From Clostridiaceae bacterium (lineage in GTDB: Bacteria > Bacillota > Clostridia > Acetivibrionales > DULL01), in assembly GCA_012840395.1 (NCBI GenBank), contig DULL01000048.1:1-40227 (forward strand): a DNA stretch of 40,227 nt, in the 5' to 3' direction. A program made the position numbers and the translations under genes. Positions 10,015 through 18,262 of the stretch are shown piece by piece (within the stretch, counting starts at the first letter, position 1; every line of letters starts with the position of its first letter). The notes beneath the pieces were generated by a model. It saw only the letters and a list, made by a program, of their open reading frames with translations. It was not told the origin of the DNA and did no database searches.

Positions 10015-10023
10015 TAAATAAAT

Positions 10024-10314
10024 ATGAAATTGTTAATTTTATTTATCATATTTATATTAACTACAATAATCGGATATAAAGTGGTAGGAGAGGTACCAAG
10101 CCTATTACATACTCCTTTAATGTCTGGAATGAATGCTTTATCAGGAATTACAGTTCTTGGGACACTAACAGTTACTGCTGCAGCTGTTGGTACTGGTAAT
10201 AAAATATTAGGAGTTATATCAATAGCTTTTGCAATGGCAAATGTGGTAGGAGGATTTTTGGTTACCCATAGAATGTTAAGAATGTTTAAAAGCAAGCAGG
10301 AGGGCGAATTTTAA
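10024..10314 (+). CDS. pntAB: NAD(P) transhydrogenase subunit alpha part 2
   Basis: A 96-residue integral membrane protein with about three helices, containing SLLHTPLMSGMNALSGITVL near residues 25-45. This is the hallmark of domain IIa of the transhydrogenase proton channel. It begins nine bases after pntAA behind AAGGAGG, and its TAA shares one base with the ATG of pntB. The overlap indicates cotranslation of the two membrane subunits. Confidence 0.93.
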   Translation: MKLLILFIIFILTTIIGYKVVGEVPSLLHTPLMSGMNALSGITVLGTLTVTAAAVGTGNKILGVISIAFAMANVVGGFLVTHRMLRMFKSKQEGEF

Positions 10315-11771
10315 TGAATATCTCATTATATGAAGTGATGTCAATAATCTGCATTGCAGGCATGATACTGGGAATTCATTGGATGAATTCACCGAAAACT
10401 GCAATTAGAGGAAACCTCCTGGGTGCTATATCTTTATTGACTGCAGTAATGCTAACATTAGCTGTTAATGGAATTTTCAGCCATGGAGTCCTGTGGGCCG
10501 GATTGATTATAGGGAGTATTATTGGTTATTACATGGCTGTAAAGGTAACCATGTTAAAAATGCCTCAAATGATAGCTGTTCTCAATGGATTTGGAGGCGG
10601 AGCTTCTGCGCTGGTTTCTATAATAATTATAGCAAGTAGTGAAGGTAATTCTGATTTATTTAGCTTAAGTACTGCTTTTTTAGCCTTGTTTGTTGGTTCT
10701 ATCACTTTTAGCGGAAGCATGATAGCAGCAGCAAAGCTGGATCAAAAACTGCCCCAGCGCCCCATGGTTTTAAAAGGCCATTTCATTATAACAATGGCTG
10801 TGCTCTTGATGATAATAATTGCATCTGTATTTGGGATAATGATGAATACCGCTAATAATGTTTTTATCATACTGATAACACTGTTACTCTCATTTATCCT
10901 TGGAATTGTTTTTACCATCAGGGTTGGTGGTGCTGACATGCCCATAACCATATCACTTCTGAATTCTCTTTCAGGAGTTGCGGGAGCTATAGCAGGTTTT
11001 GCCATTTATGACGCCTTACTTATTGCAGTTGGTGGAATCGTTGGTGCTGCAGGATTAATACTAACTCAGGTTATGTGCAGGGGCATGAACCGCAGTTTGG
11101 TTCAGGTGCTGGCAGGAAAAACATCAATTCAAAATAAATTAAGCAATGAGCTTTGTTGTAAAGATATAAGAAATGAAGAAGAAATTAATGAGAAAAATGT
11201 ACAACATGAATATAAGAATAATAATGAAAAATTTGAAGAAGACGAAAATGATGATATTAAGATAAGCAGAATAATCAACGGGGCAAATAAGGTTATAATC
11301 GTGCCAGGCTATGGAATGGCACTTTCTCAGGCACAATATGAAGTAAAAAATATGTATGACAGCCTTGTTGCAATGGGAAAAGAAGTTAAATTTGCAATTC
11401 ATCCTGTTGCCGGAAGAATGCCGGGCCATATGAATGTACTACTTGCAGAAGTTGATATTCCCTACGATAAATTATACGAACTGGAAGCTATTAATGGCGA
11501 ATTCAGCAGCACAGATCTGGTTATTGTAATCGGAGCGAATGATGTAATTAATCCGGCTGCCAATACCGCAAAAGATACTCCAATTTATGGAATGCCAATA
11601 TTATCAGTAGATCAGGCAAAACATATAATAATATTTAACCGGGATACTAAACCGGGATATTCTGGAGTGCCAAATTCACTATATAATATTCCTGAAGTGA
11701 TACTTAAACTAGGTGATGCCAAAGAGACAGTGAGAGAGTTGTTGCAGCAGTTAAACAGTTTGAAAGTATAA
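10314..11771 (+). CDS. pntB: NAD(P) transhydrogenase subunit beta
   Basis: A 485-residue subunit with a membrane domain IIb (about residues 1-260, eight or nine helices, including FGGGASALVS and NSLSGVAGAIAGFAI) and a C-terminal NADP(H)-binding domain III. Domain III contains VIIVPGYGMALSQAQ near 330 and VIGANDVINPAA near 405, the family signatures. Between them, about residues 275-320 form an unusually acidic, asparagine-rich linker (NNNEKFEEDENDD), longer than I expect for PntB. The start overlaps the stop of pntAB. No clear intrinsic terminator follows; the nearest structure is the inverted repeat at 11836-11862. Confidence 0.95.
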   Translation: MNISLYEVMSIICIAGMILGIHWMNSPKTAIRGNLLGAISLLTAVMLTLAVNGIFSHGVLWAGLIIGSIIGYYMAVKVTMLKMPQMIAVLNGFGGGASALVSIIIIASSEGNSDLFSLSTAFLALFVGSITFSGSMIAAAKLDQKLPQRPMVLKGHFIITMAVLLMIIIASVFGIMMNTANNVFIILITLLLSFILGIVFTIRVGGADMPITISLLNSLSGVAGAIAGFAIYDALLIAVGGIVGAAGLILTQVMCRGMNRSLVQVLAGKTSIQNKLSNELCCKDIRNEEEINEKNVQHEYKNNNEKFEEDENDDIKISRIINGANKVIIVPGYGMALSQAQYEVKNMYDSLVAMGKEVKFAIHPVAGRMPGHMNVLLAEVDIPYDKLYELEAINGEFSSTDLVIVIGANDVINPAANTAKDTPIYGMPILSVDQAKHIIIFNRDTKPGYSGVPNSLYNIPEVILKLGDAKETVRELLQQLNSLKV

Positions 11772-11835
11772 TGACTGGAAGCTCAACAACGTTCAGATAA
11801 TCAAAACTATTTACTTTTATTGATTAATGTGGCAT

Positions 11836-11862
11836 TTTTACCCGGGTAATACCCGGGTAAAA
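11836..11862. repeat. CCCGGG-containing inverted repeat
   Basis: Arms TTTTACCCGGGT at 11836-11847 and ACCCGGGTAAAA at 11851-11862 are perfectly complementary around a three-base AAT loop. Each contains the palindrome ACCCGGGT, so the motif is also a direct repeat. It lies just upstream of the -35 of the tRNA promoter and 64 bases after pntB. No T-tract follows. It could be a weak terminator for pntB or an operator. Confidence 0.5.
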
Positions 11863-11867
11863 TACCA

Positions 11868-11896
11868 TTGACAAAACATAAGTTTCAGTATAAAAT
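11868..11896 (+). promoter_or_regulatory. Sigma-A promoter of the tRNA-Ser pair
   Basis: A perfect TTGACA at 11868-11873 is followed 17 bases later by TAAAAT at 11891-11896, which differs from TATAAT at one base. An overlapping TATAAA at 11889 would have a 15-base spacer. Transcription should begin near 11903, 30 bases before the first tRNA. Confidence 0.75.
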
Positions 11897-11932
11897 ATAA
11901 AACGTTACTGAGTTCCGGCGAAAAAGCCATAC

Positions 11933-12023
11933 GGAGAGATGGTCGAGTTGGTTTAAGGCACCGGTCTTGAAAACCGGCGTAGGTGCAAGCCTACCGTGAG
12001 TTCGAATCTCACTCTCTCCGCCA
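11933..12023 (+). tRNA. tRNA-Ser (anticodon UGA)
   Basis: The acceptor stem GGAGAGA at 11933-11939 pairs with TCTCTCC at 12013-12019, followed by discriminator G and an encoded CCA. The anticodon stem CCGGT/ACCGG encloses CTTGAAA, giving anticodon TGA. The long variable arm is typical of type II serine tRNAs. The T arm contains TTCGAAT. Confidence 0.97.
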
Positions 12024-12054
12024 TTTAACTTAATATTTATATTTGAATTTATGT

Positions 12055-12146
12055 GGAGAAGTACCCAAGCAGGTCGAAGGGGACGGTTTGCTAAACCGTT
12101 AGTAGGGGCAACCCTAGCCAGGGTTCGAATCCCTGCTTCTCCGCCA
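12055..12146 (+). tRNA. tRNA-Ser (anticodon GCU)
   Basis: Acceptor GGAGAAG at 12055-12061 pairs with CTTCTCC at 12136-12142, then G and an encoded CCA. The anticodon stem ACGGT/ACCGT holds the loop with GCT. A long variable arm (TAGGGGCAACCCTA) marks it as a serine tRNA. It lies 31 bases after the first tRNA-Ser and shares its promoter and terminator. Confidence 0.97.
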
Positions 12147-12154
12147 CAATTTGT

Positions 12155-12193
12155 CTGAAAACCCTGATGAAATTAGGGTTTTCAGCGTTTTTT
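12155..12193 (+). terminator. Intrinsic terminator of the tRNA-Ser unit
   Basis: CTGAAAACCCT at 12155-12165 and AGGGTTTTCAG at 12175-12185 form an 11-bp perfect stem with a nine-base loop. CGTTTTTT follows at 12186-12193. It lies nine bases after the CCA of the second tRNA. Confidence 0.93.
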
Positions 12194-12200
12194 GAAGCAT

Positions 12201-12249
12201 AGGGACGGTTCTTCTGCTTCCATTAGAAGGAAGCAGAAGAACCGTCCCT
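12201..12249. repeat. 21-bp inverted repeat with GGGACGGTTC ends
   Basis: Two perfectly complementary 21-base arms, 12201-12221 and 12229-12249, flank a seven-base loop. The outer ends are AGGGACGGTTC and GAACCGTCCCT. A related hairpin ends the veg transcript at 20744-20771, and a single related arm lies at 35058-35070. The repetition of one core in three intergenic places suggests a dispersed palindromic repeat family. No T-tract follows. Confidence 0.8.
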
Positions 12250-12251
12250 GT

Positions 12252-12486
12252 ATTTTACGTTTCCGTACATACGAACCGGAACACATTTGGTGCCAGGCCC
12301 AAAGCTTACAGTCTTGTAATTTTTTGAACCTGTACATCTGTTAGGGCACTGGCGGCATGTATCTTTATTGGCGAATATGGTGTTATTTCCTTTCTTCTTT
12401 GTCTTTGACAGTATGTTGCCCAGCTGCTTTTTGATTTCACATTTAAGAAAAAATTTCCGAAACAGAACCCAGGCGAGTTTAATAAA
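12252..12486 (-). pseudogene. Transposase-like relic, cysteine-rich segment
   Basis: Reading the minus strand from 12486, a frame with no start codon stays open and encodes a basic peptide with LSKTKKKGNNTIFANKDTC, then CRQCPNRC, then SFGPGTKCVPVRMYG. The CxxC-x-C arrangement flanked by lysine-rich sequence resembles the cysteine-rich segment in the middle of some DDE transposases such as the IS1182 group; I cannot fix the family. It begins after an in-frame TGA and runs into the hairpin repeat, so both ends are missing. It is probably a decayed insertion-sequence fragment beside the tRNA genes. Confidence 0.5.
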
Positions 12487-12582
12487 TCAGCTTAGTCTGA
12501 AGCATTTTAATGTCATTGTGCGAATTATATGGAGATATATATAAATATATAGATTCAAGAATAAAATAATATATAAGACAGA

Positions 12583-12616
12583 ATAAAATAAAAACCACCG
12601 GTAGCTAGCCCGGTGG
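12583..12616 (-). terminator. Terminator of the SLH gene
   Basis: On the minus strand, CCACCGG (12616-12610) and CCGGTGG (12601-12595) form a seven-bp GC-rich stem, followed by TTTTTATTTT. It lies 17 bases after the SLH stop codon. The rest of 12487-12582 is AT-rich and holds nothing I can name. Confidence 0.85.
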
Positions 12617-12633
12617 CTTTATTATATTATAAC

Positions 12634-13224
12634 CTATCTTGCAAACAACGGTATGGTCAGAGCATTATATATAAGCACCGAAGCTTCACCACGGGTAATT
12701 TCTTTATCCTGCGGTAAGTTCAGGTTATAGTCCAACCCTAATCTTTTTGACATATTAATAACGTTATCAGGCCAATTGCCTTCAAGCTGGGATTCATAAC
12801 CTAGAGCTCTTACTATTATGGCTCTGGCTTCGGTAAAGGTAACATTATTATCAGGTCTGAAGGTTTTATCTTCATACCCGTTAATAAGATTGTATTTTGT
12901 GGCAATTATTATATTATTGTAAGCCCAGTGTTTTTCATCTAGATCTGTAAAAGGATTTTCTATTGCATTAACATCTTCTTCTCCTTCTTTACCTAGAATC
13001 CTCAAAATCAAAGTAGTAAACTCGCAACGGCTTACACTGTCCTGCAGTTTCAGATTACCATGTTCATCACCCTTAAGGATTTGTAGAGCCACAAGAGCAT
13101 TAGCACTATTTTCAATTTGAAGCAATTCTAAATCAGTATTAGCATGTGTAACCGGCAAAAAAATTGAAATTACTAAAGCTGAAATTATTAATATTTTTAT
13201 AATTTTAAGTTTAACTTTTATCAT
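12634..13224 (-). CDS. Exported protein with three SLH domains
   Basis: A 196-residue protein. Residues 1-28 form a signal peptide (basic KVKLKIIK, hydrophobic core, likely cleavage after THA). The remainder is almost entirely S-layer homology repeats: about residues 33-75, 87-145 (FTDLDEKHWAYNNI, GYEDKTFRPDNNVTFTEA) and 150-193 (ITRGEASVLIYNAL). SLH domains bind pyruvylated secondary cell-wall polymers, so the protein should sit on the wall surface. It has no other domain, so it may be a small wall anchor or spacer, or may have lost a partner domain. SD AGGAGA precedes the ATG. Confidence 0.88.
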   Translation of the reverse strand: MIKVKLKIIKILIISALVISIFLPVTHANTDLELLQIENSANALVALQILKGDEHGNLKLQDSVSRCEFTTLILRILGKEGEEDVNAIENPFTDLDEKHWAYNNIIIATKYNLINGYEDKTFRPDNNVTFTEARAIIVRALGYESQLEGNWPDNVINMSKRLGLDYNLNLPQDKEITRGEASVLIYNALTIPLFAR

Positions 13225-13428
13225 ATGTAAATCTCCTGATAGAATTTCATTTTTTATTTTAATTATACATTAAAAAGAATTACTGTTTATTAAGATAAAA
13301 TTACAACATTGCTACAACAATAAGACAATTTAATTCATGAATATATATCCTTTATTTAATCAAAACTAATTGTAGCGCTAGATTATTTTTTATTTAGTGC
13401 TATTAATATAATTAAGGAGGACACAGAT

Positions 13429-13926
13429 ATGTCAAAAACGGTGGCAGCTATATTCAGCAGACGGGAATATGCTGAAAAAGCCGCAAGAGATATCAAAGAT
13501 CAGGGCTTAAGAACTGACGATATTTCAATTGTTGCCAAAGAAGGAGAAGAAACCCAAACAGGAGTAACAGCTACTATGGGAAATGGAATGCGGGGTGTAA
13601 ATGACAATATTTCAGATGGCGTTGTAAGCGGAGGAATACTGGGTGGACTTGCCGGATTACTGATAGGTGCAGGCAGCATGGTAATTCCGGGGCTTGGTAT
13701 AATAGCCGCTGCAGGTCCTATAACCGGTTTACTGTCCGGGGCAGTAACTGGTGGAATAATAGGCGGACTAATTGACCTTGGCATACCAGAAGATAAAGGC
13801 AGACAATACGAATCAGATATAAAAGCAGGGAAAATATTATTTAGCATGAAGGTTGATGAAAGTAAAGTTGATAAGGTAGCATCTATTCTTAGGAATAATG
13901 GAGCCGAGAGTGTGGATACCTATTAA
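13429..13926 (+). CDS. YflT/GSP17M-like general stress protein
   Basis: A 165-residue protein. The N-terminal part (residues 1-40, TVAAIFSRREYAEKAARDIK) resembles the general stress protein 17M (YflT) domain. The centre (about 60-125) is glycine-rich and hydrophobic, with repeated GGILGGLAG and GGIIGGLIDLG motifs, and may insert in membranes. The C-terminal part returns to a ferredoxin-like domain with KVDKVASILRNNGAESV. Its function is unknown; related proteins are induced by general stress in Bacillus. A strong SD AAGGAGG precedes the ATG. It converges on the VanW gene with a shared terminator. Confidence 0.75.
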   Translation: MSKTVAAIFSRREYAEKAARDIKDQGLRTDDISIVAKEGEETQTGVTATMGNGMRGVNDNISDGVVSGGILGGLAGLLIGAGSMVIPGLGIIAAAGPITGLLSGAVTGGIIGGLIDLGIPEDKGRQYESDIKAGKILFSMKVDESKVDKVASILRNNGAESVDTY

Positions 13927-13952
13927 TTATTGTTGATAACAATTAATCGCGG

Positions 13953-13987
13953 ACTGAGGAAACAAATTTAAGCTTTGTTTCCTCAGT
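13953..13987. terminator. Bidirectional terminator between convergent genes
   Basis: ACTGAGGAAACAAA at 13953-13966 pairs perfectly with TTTGTTTCCTCAGT at 13974-13987 across a seven-base loop. GTTTATT follows on the plus side, and the hairpin lies between two convergent stops. Confidence 0.85.
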
Positions 13988-14005
13988 GTTTATTCCTTGT
14001 TTCTA

Positions 14006-15826
14006 TTATTGATTTTCAGGTTCATTTTCTGTAGTGTTTTCAAGTTCAGCAGTATCTTCAAGTAATTCACTAGTTTCAAAGGCAGGAATTTCTTCCTGGA
14101 TTCTATCCTGAAGCGTAGCAGGAGGATTATCTGCATCATCTATTCCGGTAACATGAGGAATTTCAATGGATGGAATGTTTTCTTCAGGAATACCTGGCTG
14201 GATATCAGTGTTGTTTTCATTAGCTCTATCTACTTTCTTTGTTCCTCTGATAACTTCCTGATATAAAGGATTATATACACTTGTGTGGATTTTATTTTGG
14301 CTGATGATATTTCCGTTTTCTTTAACTATTTTGTAAGTTTCAACAACATATCCTTTTGAGCCATACTGTTTTATAATGTTGGTTCCTTCAGGAAGTTCCG
14401 GATCATCTATATAATGTATTGGGAAATCCATAGTTTTTATTATATTCTGAGTATATTCCACTGTTCTGCCGGGATTTTCATTAGTTCCTTTGATTCTGAA
14501 AAATACCATGTTGTCCTCTGTTGTCCAGGCTTCAATTTTTATTGGCCATTTTGTAGAGTTTACGAATTGAAAGTCTATTTCTCCGTAGGACACGGTTGCA
14601 TCTCTTCCATAGGGAACATAGGATACAGTAAACATATGATTTACGCGTTCAGTAACCTTCAAATCTGCCAATAAAACAGAATTGTAAAGGGTTGAAGAGG
14701 CCTGGCATATACCTCCACCGAAACTTTGCACGACTTTACCGTTAGCATATCCGTTTGCAGGCTTATAACCTGCTTCTTCGGTTCGTGGACCAACAACTTT
14801 ATTAAATGAGAAATTTTCACCGGGAGATAATATTAAACCATTGAGTACTTCTACAGCTTTTCTAATATTTTCTGCGCGATTTGCATCATTTACTGTAGAA
14901 GTTGAAAATTTAGTTCCATATTCCGATAAGGTATCCCTGAACAATGAGGCTTGTAGACGTTCTGAAGTAATTTCAGGGTCTTTATACTCCACCGGCAATA
15001 AAAATTCCTTACCTTCTTCTTTAGAGAAAGATGGAAAATTTTCAATCAAGTATGATTTATCTATTGTTCTTCCTCTTTTATGGGGCAGAATCTGCACATT
15101 TCCATTCTCAACCTTTACGTCCGCATTGACTGGCTCAATATTAATCTTTGAGTATAACTCTTCAATACTAACCTCTTCAGGAAAAATTTGTTGCACGGGT
15201 ACTTCTATAGAAATATCATTACATTTCTGAATTAATTCTGACAATTTGTTTTGAAGATCATCTTTTTCTATTTGTTTACCAGAGGTTCCAGAACGGAGGA
15301 TAAGCTGATCATCGCGCTGAATAATATCAGTTTTAACAGCAGGGACATATGTTTTGTCATATAATGTTTGTATATGTTCTTTTAGTTTCTGCTCATTGTA
15401 TGAAATAGTGAGAGGTACTTTGCTTCCCATAACTCTTGTATTAAGAATATCTCTAAGCCTTTCAGATATACTACCTGAACGTCCAATTTCATATGCCTTG
15501 TCAACTGCTCCAGCGATATCGTAGTAGGCTTCAATATCTGAGTATTTAAAAGATTCTGTCAAAGATTCTACGGTAATTGAAATATTCAAATTACTAATAT
15601 TAGAGTCTAAATTATTACTTAAGAAATCAACAGCTTCATCTTTTAACATTTCTCCAACATAAATGTTGGATATGTATACACCGTTATATATTTTATCATA
15701 ATTTAAAATAGCATAAGTTATTTGACCAATAATTGCAATTATAAGAAATAATAAACCCAAAGCTACTATAAGCACTTTCTTTGAAGAAGAGAGCTTTACA
15801 TTTTTTTCTTGAAGATTTGATTCCAT
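14006..15826 (-). CDS. VanW family protein with G5 domain
   Basis: A 606-residue membrane-anchored wall protein. A cytoplasmic start is followed by a membrane helix at about residues 18-42. Residues 60-300 look like two PG_binding_4-type repeats, found beside L,D-transpeptidases. The VanW domain spans about 310-445, with SPGENFSFNKVVGPRTEEAG and the conserved FGGGICQASSTLYNS near 360-375. A G5 domain follows at about 455-530, and the tail is acidic and proline-rich. VanW proteins are associated with the envelope but have no proven activity. I start at ATG 15826 because GGGGGGG lies five bases upstream; a longer frame from 15853 lacks an SD. Confidence 0.88.
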   Translation of the reverse strand: MESNLQEKNVKLSSSKKVLIVALGLLFLIIAIIGQITYAILNYDKIYNGVYISNIYVGEMLKDEAVDFLSNNLDSNISNLNISITVESLTESFKYSDIEAYYDIAGAVDKAYEIGRSGSISERLRDILNTRVMGSKVPLTISYNEQKLKEHIQTLYDKTYVPAVKTDIIQRDDQLILRSGTSGKQIEKDDLQNKLSELIQKCNDISIEVPVQQIFPEEVSIEELYSKINIEPVNADVKVENGNVQILPHKRGRTIDKSYLIENFPSFSKEEGKEFLLPVEYKDPEITSERLQASLFRDTLSEYGTKFSTSTVNDANRAENIRKAVEVLNGLILSPGENFSFNKVVGPRTEEAGYKPANGYANGKVVQSFGGGICQASSTLYNSVLLADLKVTERVNHMFTVSYVPYGRDATVSYGEIDFQFVNSTKWPIKIEAWTTEDNMVFFRIKGTNENPGRTVEYTQNIIKTMDFPIHYIDDPELPEGTNIIKQYGSKGYVVETYKIVKENGNIISQNKIHTSVYNPLYQEVIRGTKKVDRANENNTDIQPGIPEENIPSIEIPHVTGIDDADNPPATLQDRIQEEIPAFETSELLEDTAELENTTENEPENQ

Positions 15827-16130
15827 AGTGTCCCCCCCATATTGCTGCCACAAATGAATTTATTCCAAGTATACATAATGTGACGCCTATCATAGGTATA
15901 AAGTTCCTGTTTAAATCTGCTTATATGAATTTACCCATATTTTACATTAATGACACAAAACATCTAAAATAATGTTTATACATGGGTTTTTACATACCAA
16001 GTAAAATAATATCATATTGAAGCTTCCATAATCCACTATAGCAAAAAATTTTGCATATTACGATATGAATATTTTAACAAAAAGCAGTCTATAATTTATG
16101 GTAGATATTATAATTATAAGGAGAATTTGC
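15827..16130. other. Intergenic region between VanW and DUF2508 genes
   Basis: This 304-base AT-rich gap between divergent genes shows no gene. It contains a short repeated motif with opposed copies of ACCCAT/ATGGGT near 15934 and 15981, and a candidate sporulation promoter at 16069-16095. I see no RNA gene. Confidence 0.6.
16069..16095 (+). promoter_or_regulatory. Candidate sigma-E-type promoter for DUF2508-bofA
   Basis: ATATT at 16069-16073 resembles the sigma-E -35 and is followed after 14 bases by TCTATAAT at 16088-16095, which matches five of eight bases of CATACAAT. The same region has a perfect TATAAT with no good sigma-A -35. bofA of Bacillus is sigma-E-dependent, which makes the reading plausible but unproven. 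Confidence 0.3.
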
Positions 16131-16502
16131 ATGAATTCAAATAATAAGGAAATAAAGGATCAAAATGCTAAATCTGATAAGCTCAGCAGTCTAATAAAAA
16201 GATTCAAAAAAAAATCACTATTAAATGCTAAAAGAAATAATACTACAGATATTCATGAAGATAATTTTGACAGGGATAACCTGGTAGAAAGTATCAGGCT
16301 TGCCAGACTGGAATGGTTGGACGCAAGCAGAAATTTTGAATTTGCATATGACAAGGAAATAATTGATTACTATACATATCAGATGAAAGCCAGTGAAACA
16401 AGGTATCAGTATTTATTAAAACTGGCAAGGGAAAAAAGTATAAAGCTTGGTAAAAAGGACAATATTCAGTATATTTTCCAAGGGAAAAATATGTCAGGTT
16501 AA
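16131..16502 (+). CDS. DUF2508 (YaaL-like) protein
   Basis: A 123-residue soluble protein with a very basic N-terminal half. The C-terminal 70 residues carry the DUF2508/YaaL signature: SIRLARLEWLDASRNFEFAY followed by IIDYYTYQMKASETRYQYLL. The function of the family is unknown. ATG 16131 is preceded by AAGGAGA at 16118-16124; an upstream ATG at 16098 has no SD. The gene precedes bofA, the same order as yaaL-bofA in Bacillus, which supports both identifications. Confidence 0.8.
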   Translation: MNSNNKEIKDQNAKSDKLSSLIKRFKKKSLLNAKRNNTTDIHEDNFDRDNLVESIRLARLEWLDASRNFEFAYDKEIIDYYTYQMKASETRYQYLLKLAREKSIKLGKKDNIQYIFQGKNMSG

Positions 16503-16692
16503 TACTGGGATAATATTCCAGATTAAAATAGGGCGATGAGAATTATTTCCTATGATTTATTTATAATAAGATATTAAAATTTAAGAGCGAAAAGGAATAA
16601 AATAGTGGCCAAGTATATATATTAGATACTAGATAAAACTCACAGCTTTATAAAGTTACTATTGTATTTTATATATATTGGGGAGATTGATT

Positions 16693-16893
16693 TTGTTACC
16701 TGTGAGGTCATTAGCAAAGATTATTTTTAATACTTTGATAGGCGGAATTGCACTGGCAATTATTAATTTTTTCGGTGGCTTTTTTAATTTCCATATAGCA
16801 TTGAATGTTGTAACAGCAATGGTGGCCGGAATCCTGGGTATTCCGGGAGTTTTACTTCTTGTCGTGTTAAAGATATTATTCAAAGCTTCCTAG
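16693..16893 (+). CDS. bofA: BofA-like pro-sigma-K processing inhibitor
   Basis: A 66-residue membrane protein with two hydrophobic segments. The stretch NVVTAMVAGILGIPGVLLLV is the conserved BofA C-terminus. In Bacillus, BofA holds SpoIVFB inactive in the outer forespore membrane until the forespore signal arrives. I choose TTG at 16693, which has GGGAGA seven bases upstream; TTG at 16678 would put the SD inside the gene. Many Clostridia have bofA-like genes even where the Bacillus sigma-K checkpoint differs, so the exact role is inference. Confidence 0.82.
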   Translation: MLPVRSLAKIIFNTLIGGIALAIINFFGGFFNFHIALNVVTAMVAGILGIPGVLLLVVLKILFKAS

Positions 16894-16936
16894 GATAAAA
16901 ATATACTTTTTCAAGAGAAATACAAGGGAGATAAAA

Positions 16937-18151
16937 TTGAAAAGAAAGAATACAGCAATTTTTTTTACTGGGGTTTTTACAGGTTTATCTTTCATTATAA
17001 AACTTTGCTTAATATTCTACTATAAGAATAATCTAACACTTTCCAGTGATGATATTAACTACATAAAAAGTGCAGTGGCTTTATTAAAAGGAGGCATCTT
17101 TGTTTTTCACCAATACAATGAGCCTACTGTATTTGTAATGCCCCTTTATCCATTATTTCTTGCAGGGATATTTAAAGTATTTGGATATGGATTGGCAGGC
17201 CTTCAGGCTGCAAGAGTAATACAGGCTATTCTTAGCAGCATTTCTGTTTTACTGGTATATCTGATAGCTGAAGAATTATTTGACAAAAAAATAGCTGTTT
17301 TTTCAACTCTACTTGTCGCTCTATATTTTCCGAATATTGTTACTTCGGGTTATTTTTTGACTGAAACATTATTCACAACTTTATTATTATTGCTAATATT
17401 TTTCTCCCTTAGTTTTTCTGGTAACCCTACCTGGTATAAATTTGCTTTGCTTGGTTTTATCTGGACTTTATCAGTTTTATGCAGGCCTACTATTGCATTG
17501 TTTCCATTATTTCTTTTTATTTATCTTCTATTTTACAAAAAAATCCCATTTGCAAAAATTATAAAATGTAGTTTATCCATGGGTTTAGTTTTTTTTGTAA
17601 TAATGTTGCCCTGGTGGATAAGAAACTACTCTGAGTACGGAGAGTTTATACCTCTTTCCGCATCTGGCGGAAATCCCATGCTGCAAGGTACTTATGTAGA
17701 TTATAAACAAACACCGGAAAACATAGTGTATTATAAACTGGGCAGCAATGCTTTTGAAACAAATAAAGTAGAGGTGAAAATTGCAAGAAATAGGATAATA
17801 GAAGAATTTAAAAGGGATTTTTTTGGATACTTAAACTGGTTTACATTGGGGAAAACAAAATATCTCTGGTATACTCCTTTTTATTGGAAAGAATTCTTTG
17901 GGATGAAATCATCCTATGTTACTATTTATCATTATTTTCTGCTTACAGGTTTTATAGGAATAATTATTCTGATTGTCAAAAGTTTTTCCAGGTACTTTAT
18001 TCCAATTTCCATAATATTTTATTTCAATATTGTACATTGTGTGTACATGGCTTTTGACAGGTATGCTTTTCCTTTAATGCCTCTAGTATCAATTTTCTGC
18101 GCTTTTTCTATTATATCAGTCTATAGGTTTGTAGTTGTAAAATTCTTATAA
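16937..18151 (+). CDS. GT39/ArnT-like membrane glycosyltransferase
   Basis: A 404-residue integral membrane protein with about ten helices. The first periplasmic loop has SSDDINYIKSAVALLKGG near residues 36-53, the acidic catalytic-loop pattern of GT-C fold enzymes that use polyprenyl-phosphate sugars. VTSGYFLTETLFTTLLLLL near 134-152 is the typical following segment. Donor and acceptor cannot be read. It starts at TTG 16937 behind GGGAG, 43 bases after bofA. Its position between bofA and a CotS-family gene suggests a possible role in spore envelope glycosylation, but that is context only. Confidence 0.75.
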   Translation: MKRKNTAIFFTGVFTGLSFIIKLCLIFYYKNNLTLSSDDINYIKSAVALLKGGIFVFHQYNEPTVFVMPLYPLFLAGIFKVFGYGLAGLQAARVIQAILSSISVLLVYLIAEELFDKKIAVFSTLLVALYFPNIVTSGYFLTETLFTTLLLLLIFFSLSFSGNPTWYKFALLGFIWTLSVLCRPTIALFPLFLFIYLLFYKKIPFAKIIKCSLSMGLVFFVIMLPWWIRNYSEYGEFIPLSASGGNPMLQGTYVDYKQTPENIVYYKLGSNAFETNKVEVKIARNRIIEEFKRDFFGYLNWFTLGKTKYLWYTPFYWKEFFGMKSSYVTIYHYFLLTGFIGIIILIVKSFSRYFIPISIIFYFNIVHCVYMAFDRYAFPLMPLVSIFCAFSIISVYRFVVVKFL

Positions 18152-18262
18152 GTGATTTTAGTTCAGAGTAATGAATTAATTTAGTTTTATTCTACTTGCT
18201 TTTATTTCTGCATATAAATAAAAACGGACACGTGCAGAGGAGTTCCCTGGAGGTAGCATATA

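Noticed and set aside
13500..13847. Long antisense frame opposite the YflT-like gene
   Set aside because: It mirrors a glycine-rich coding region, has proline- and serine-rich composition typical of shadow frames, and lacks an SD.
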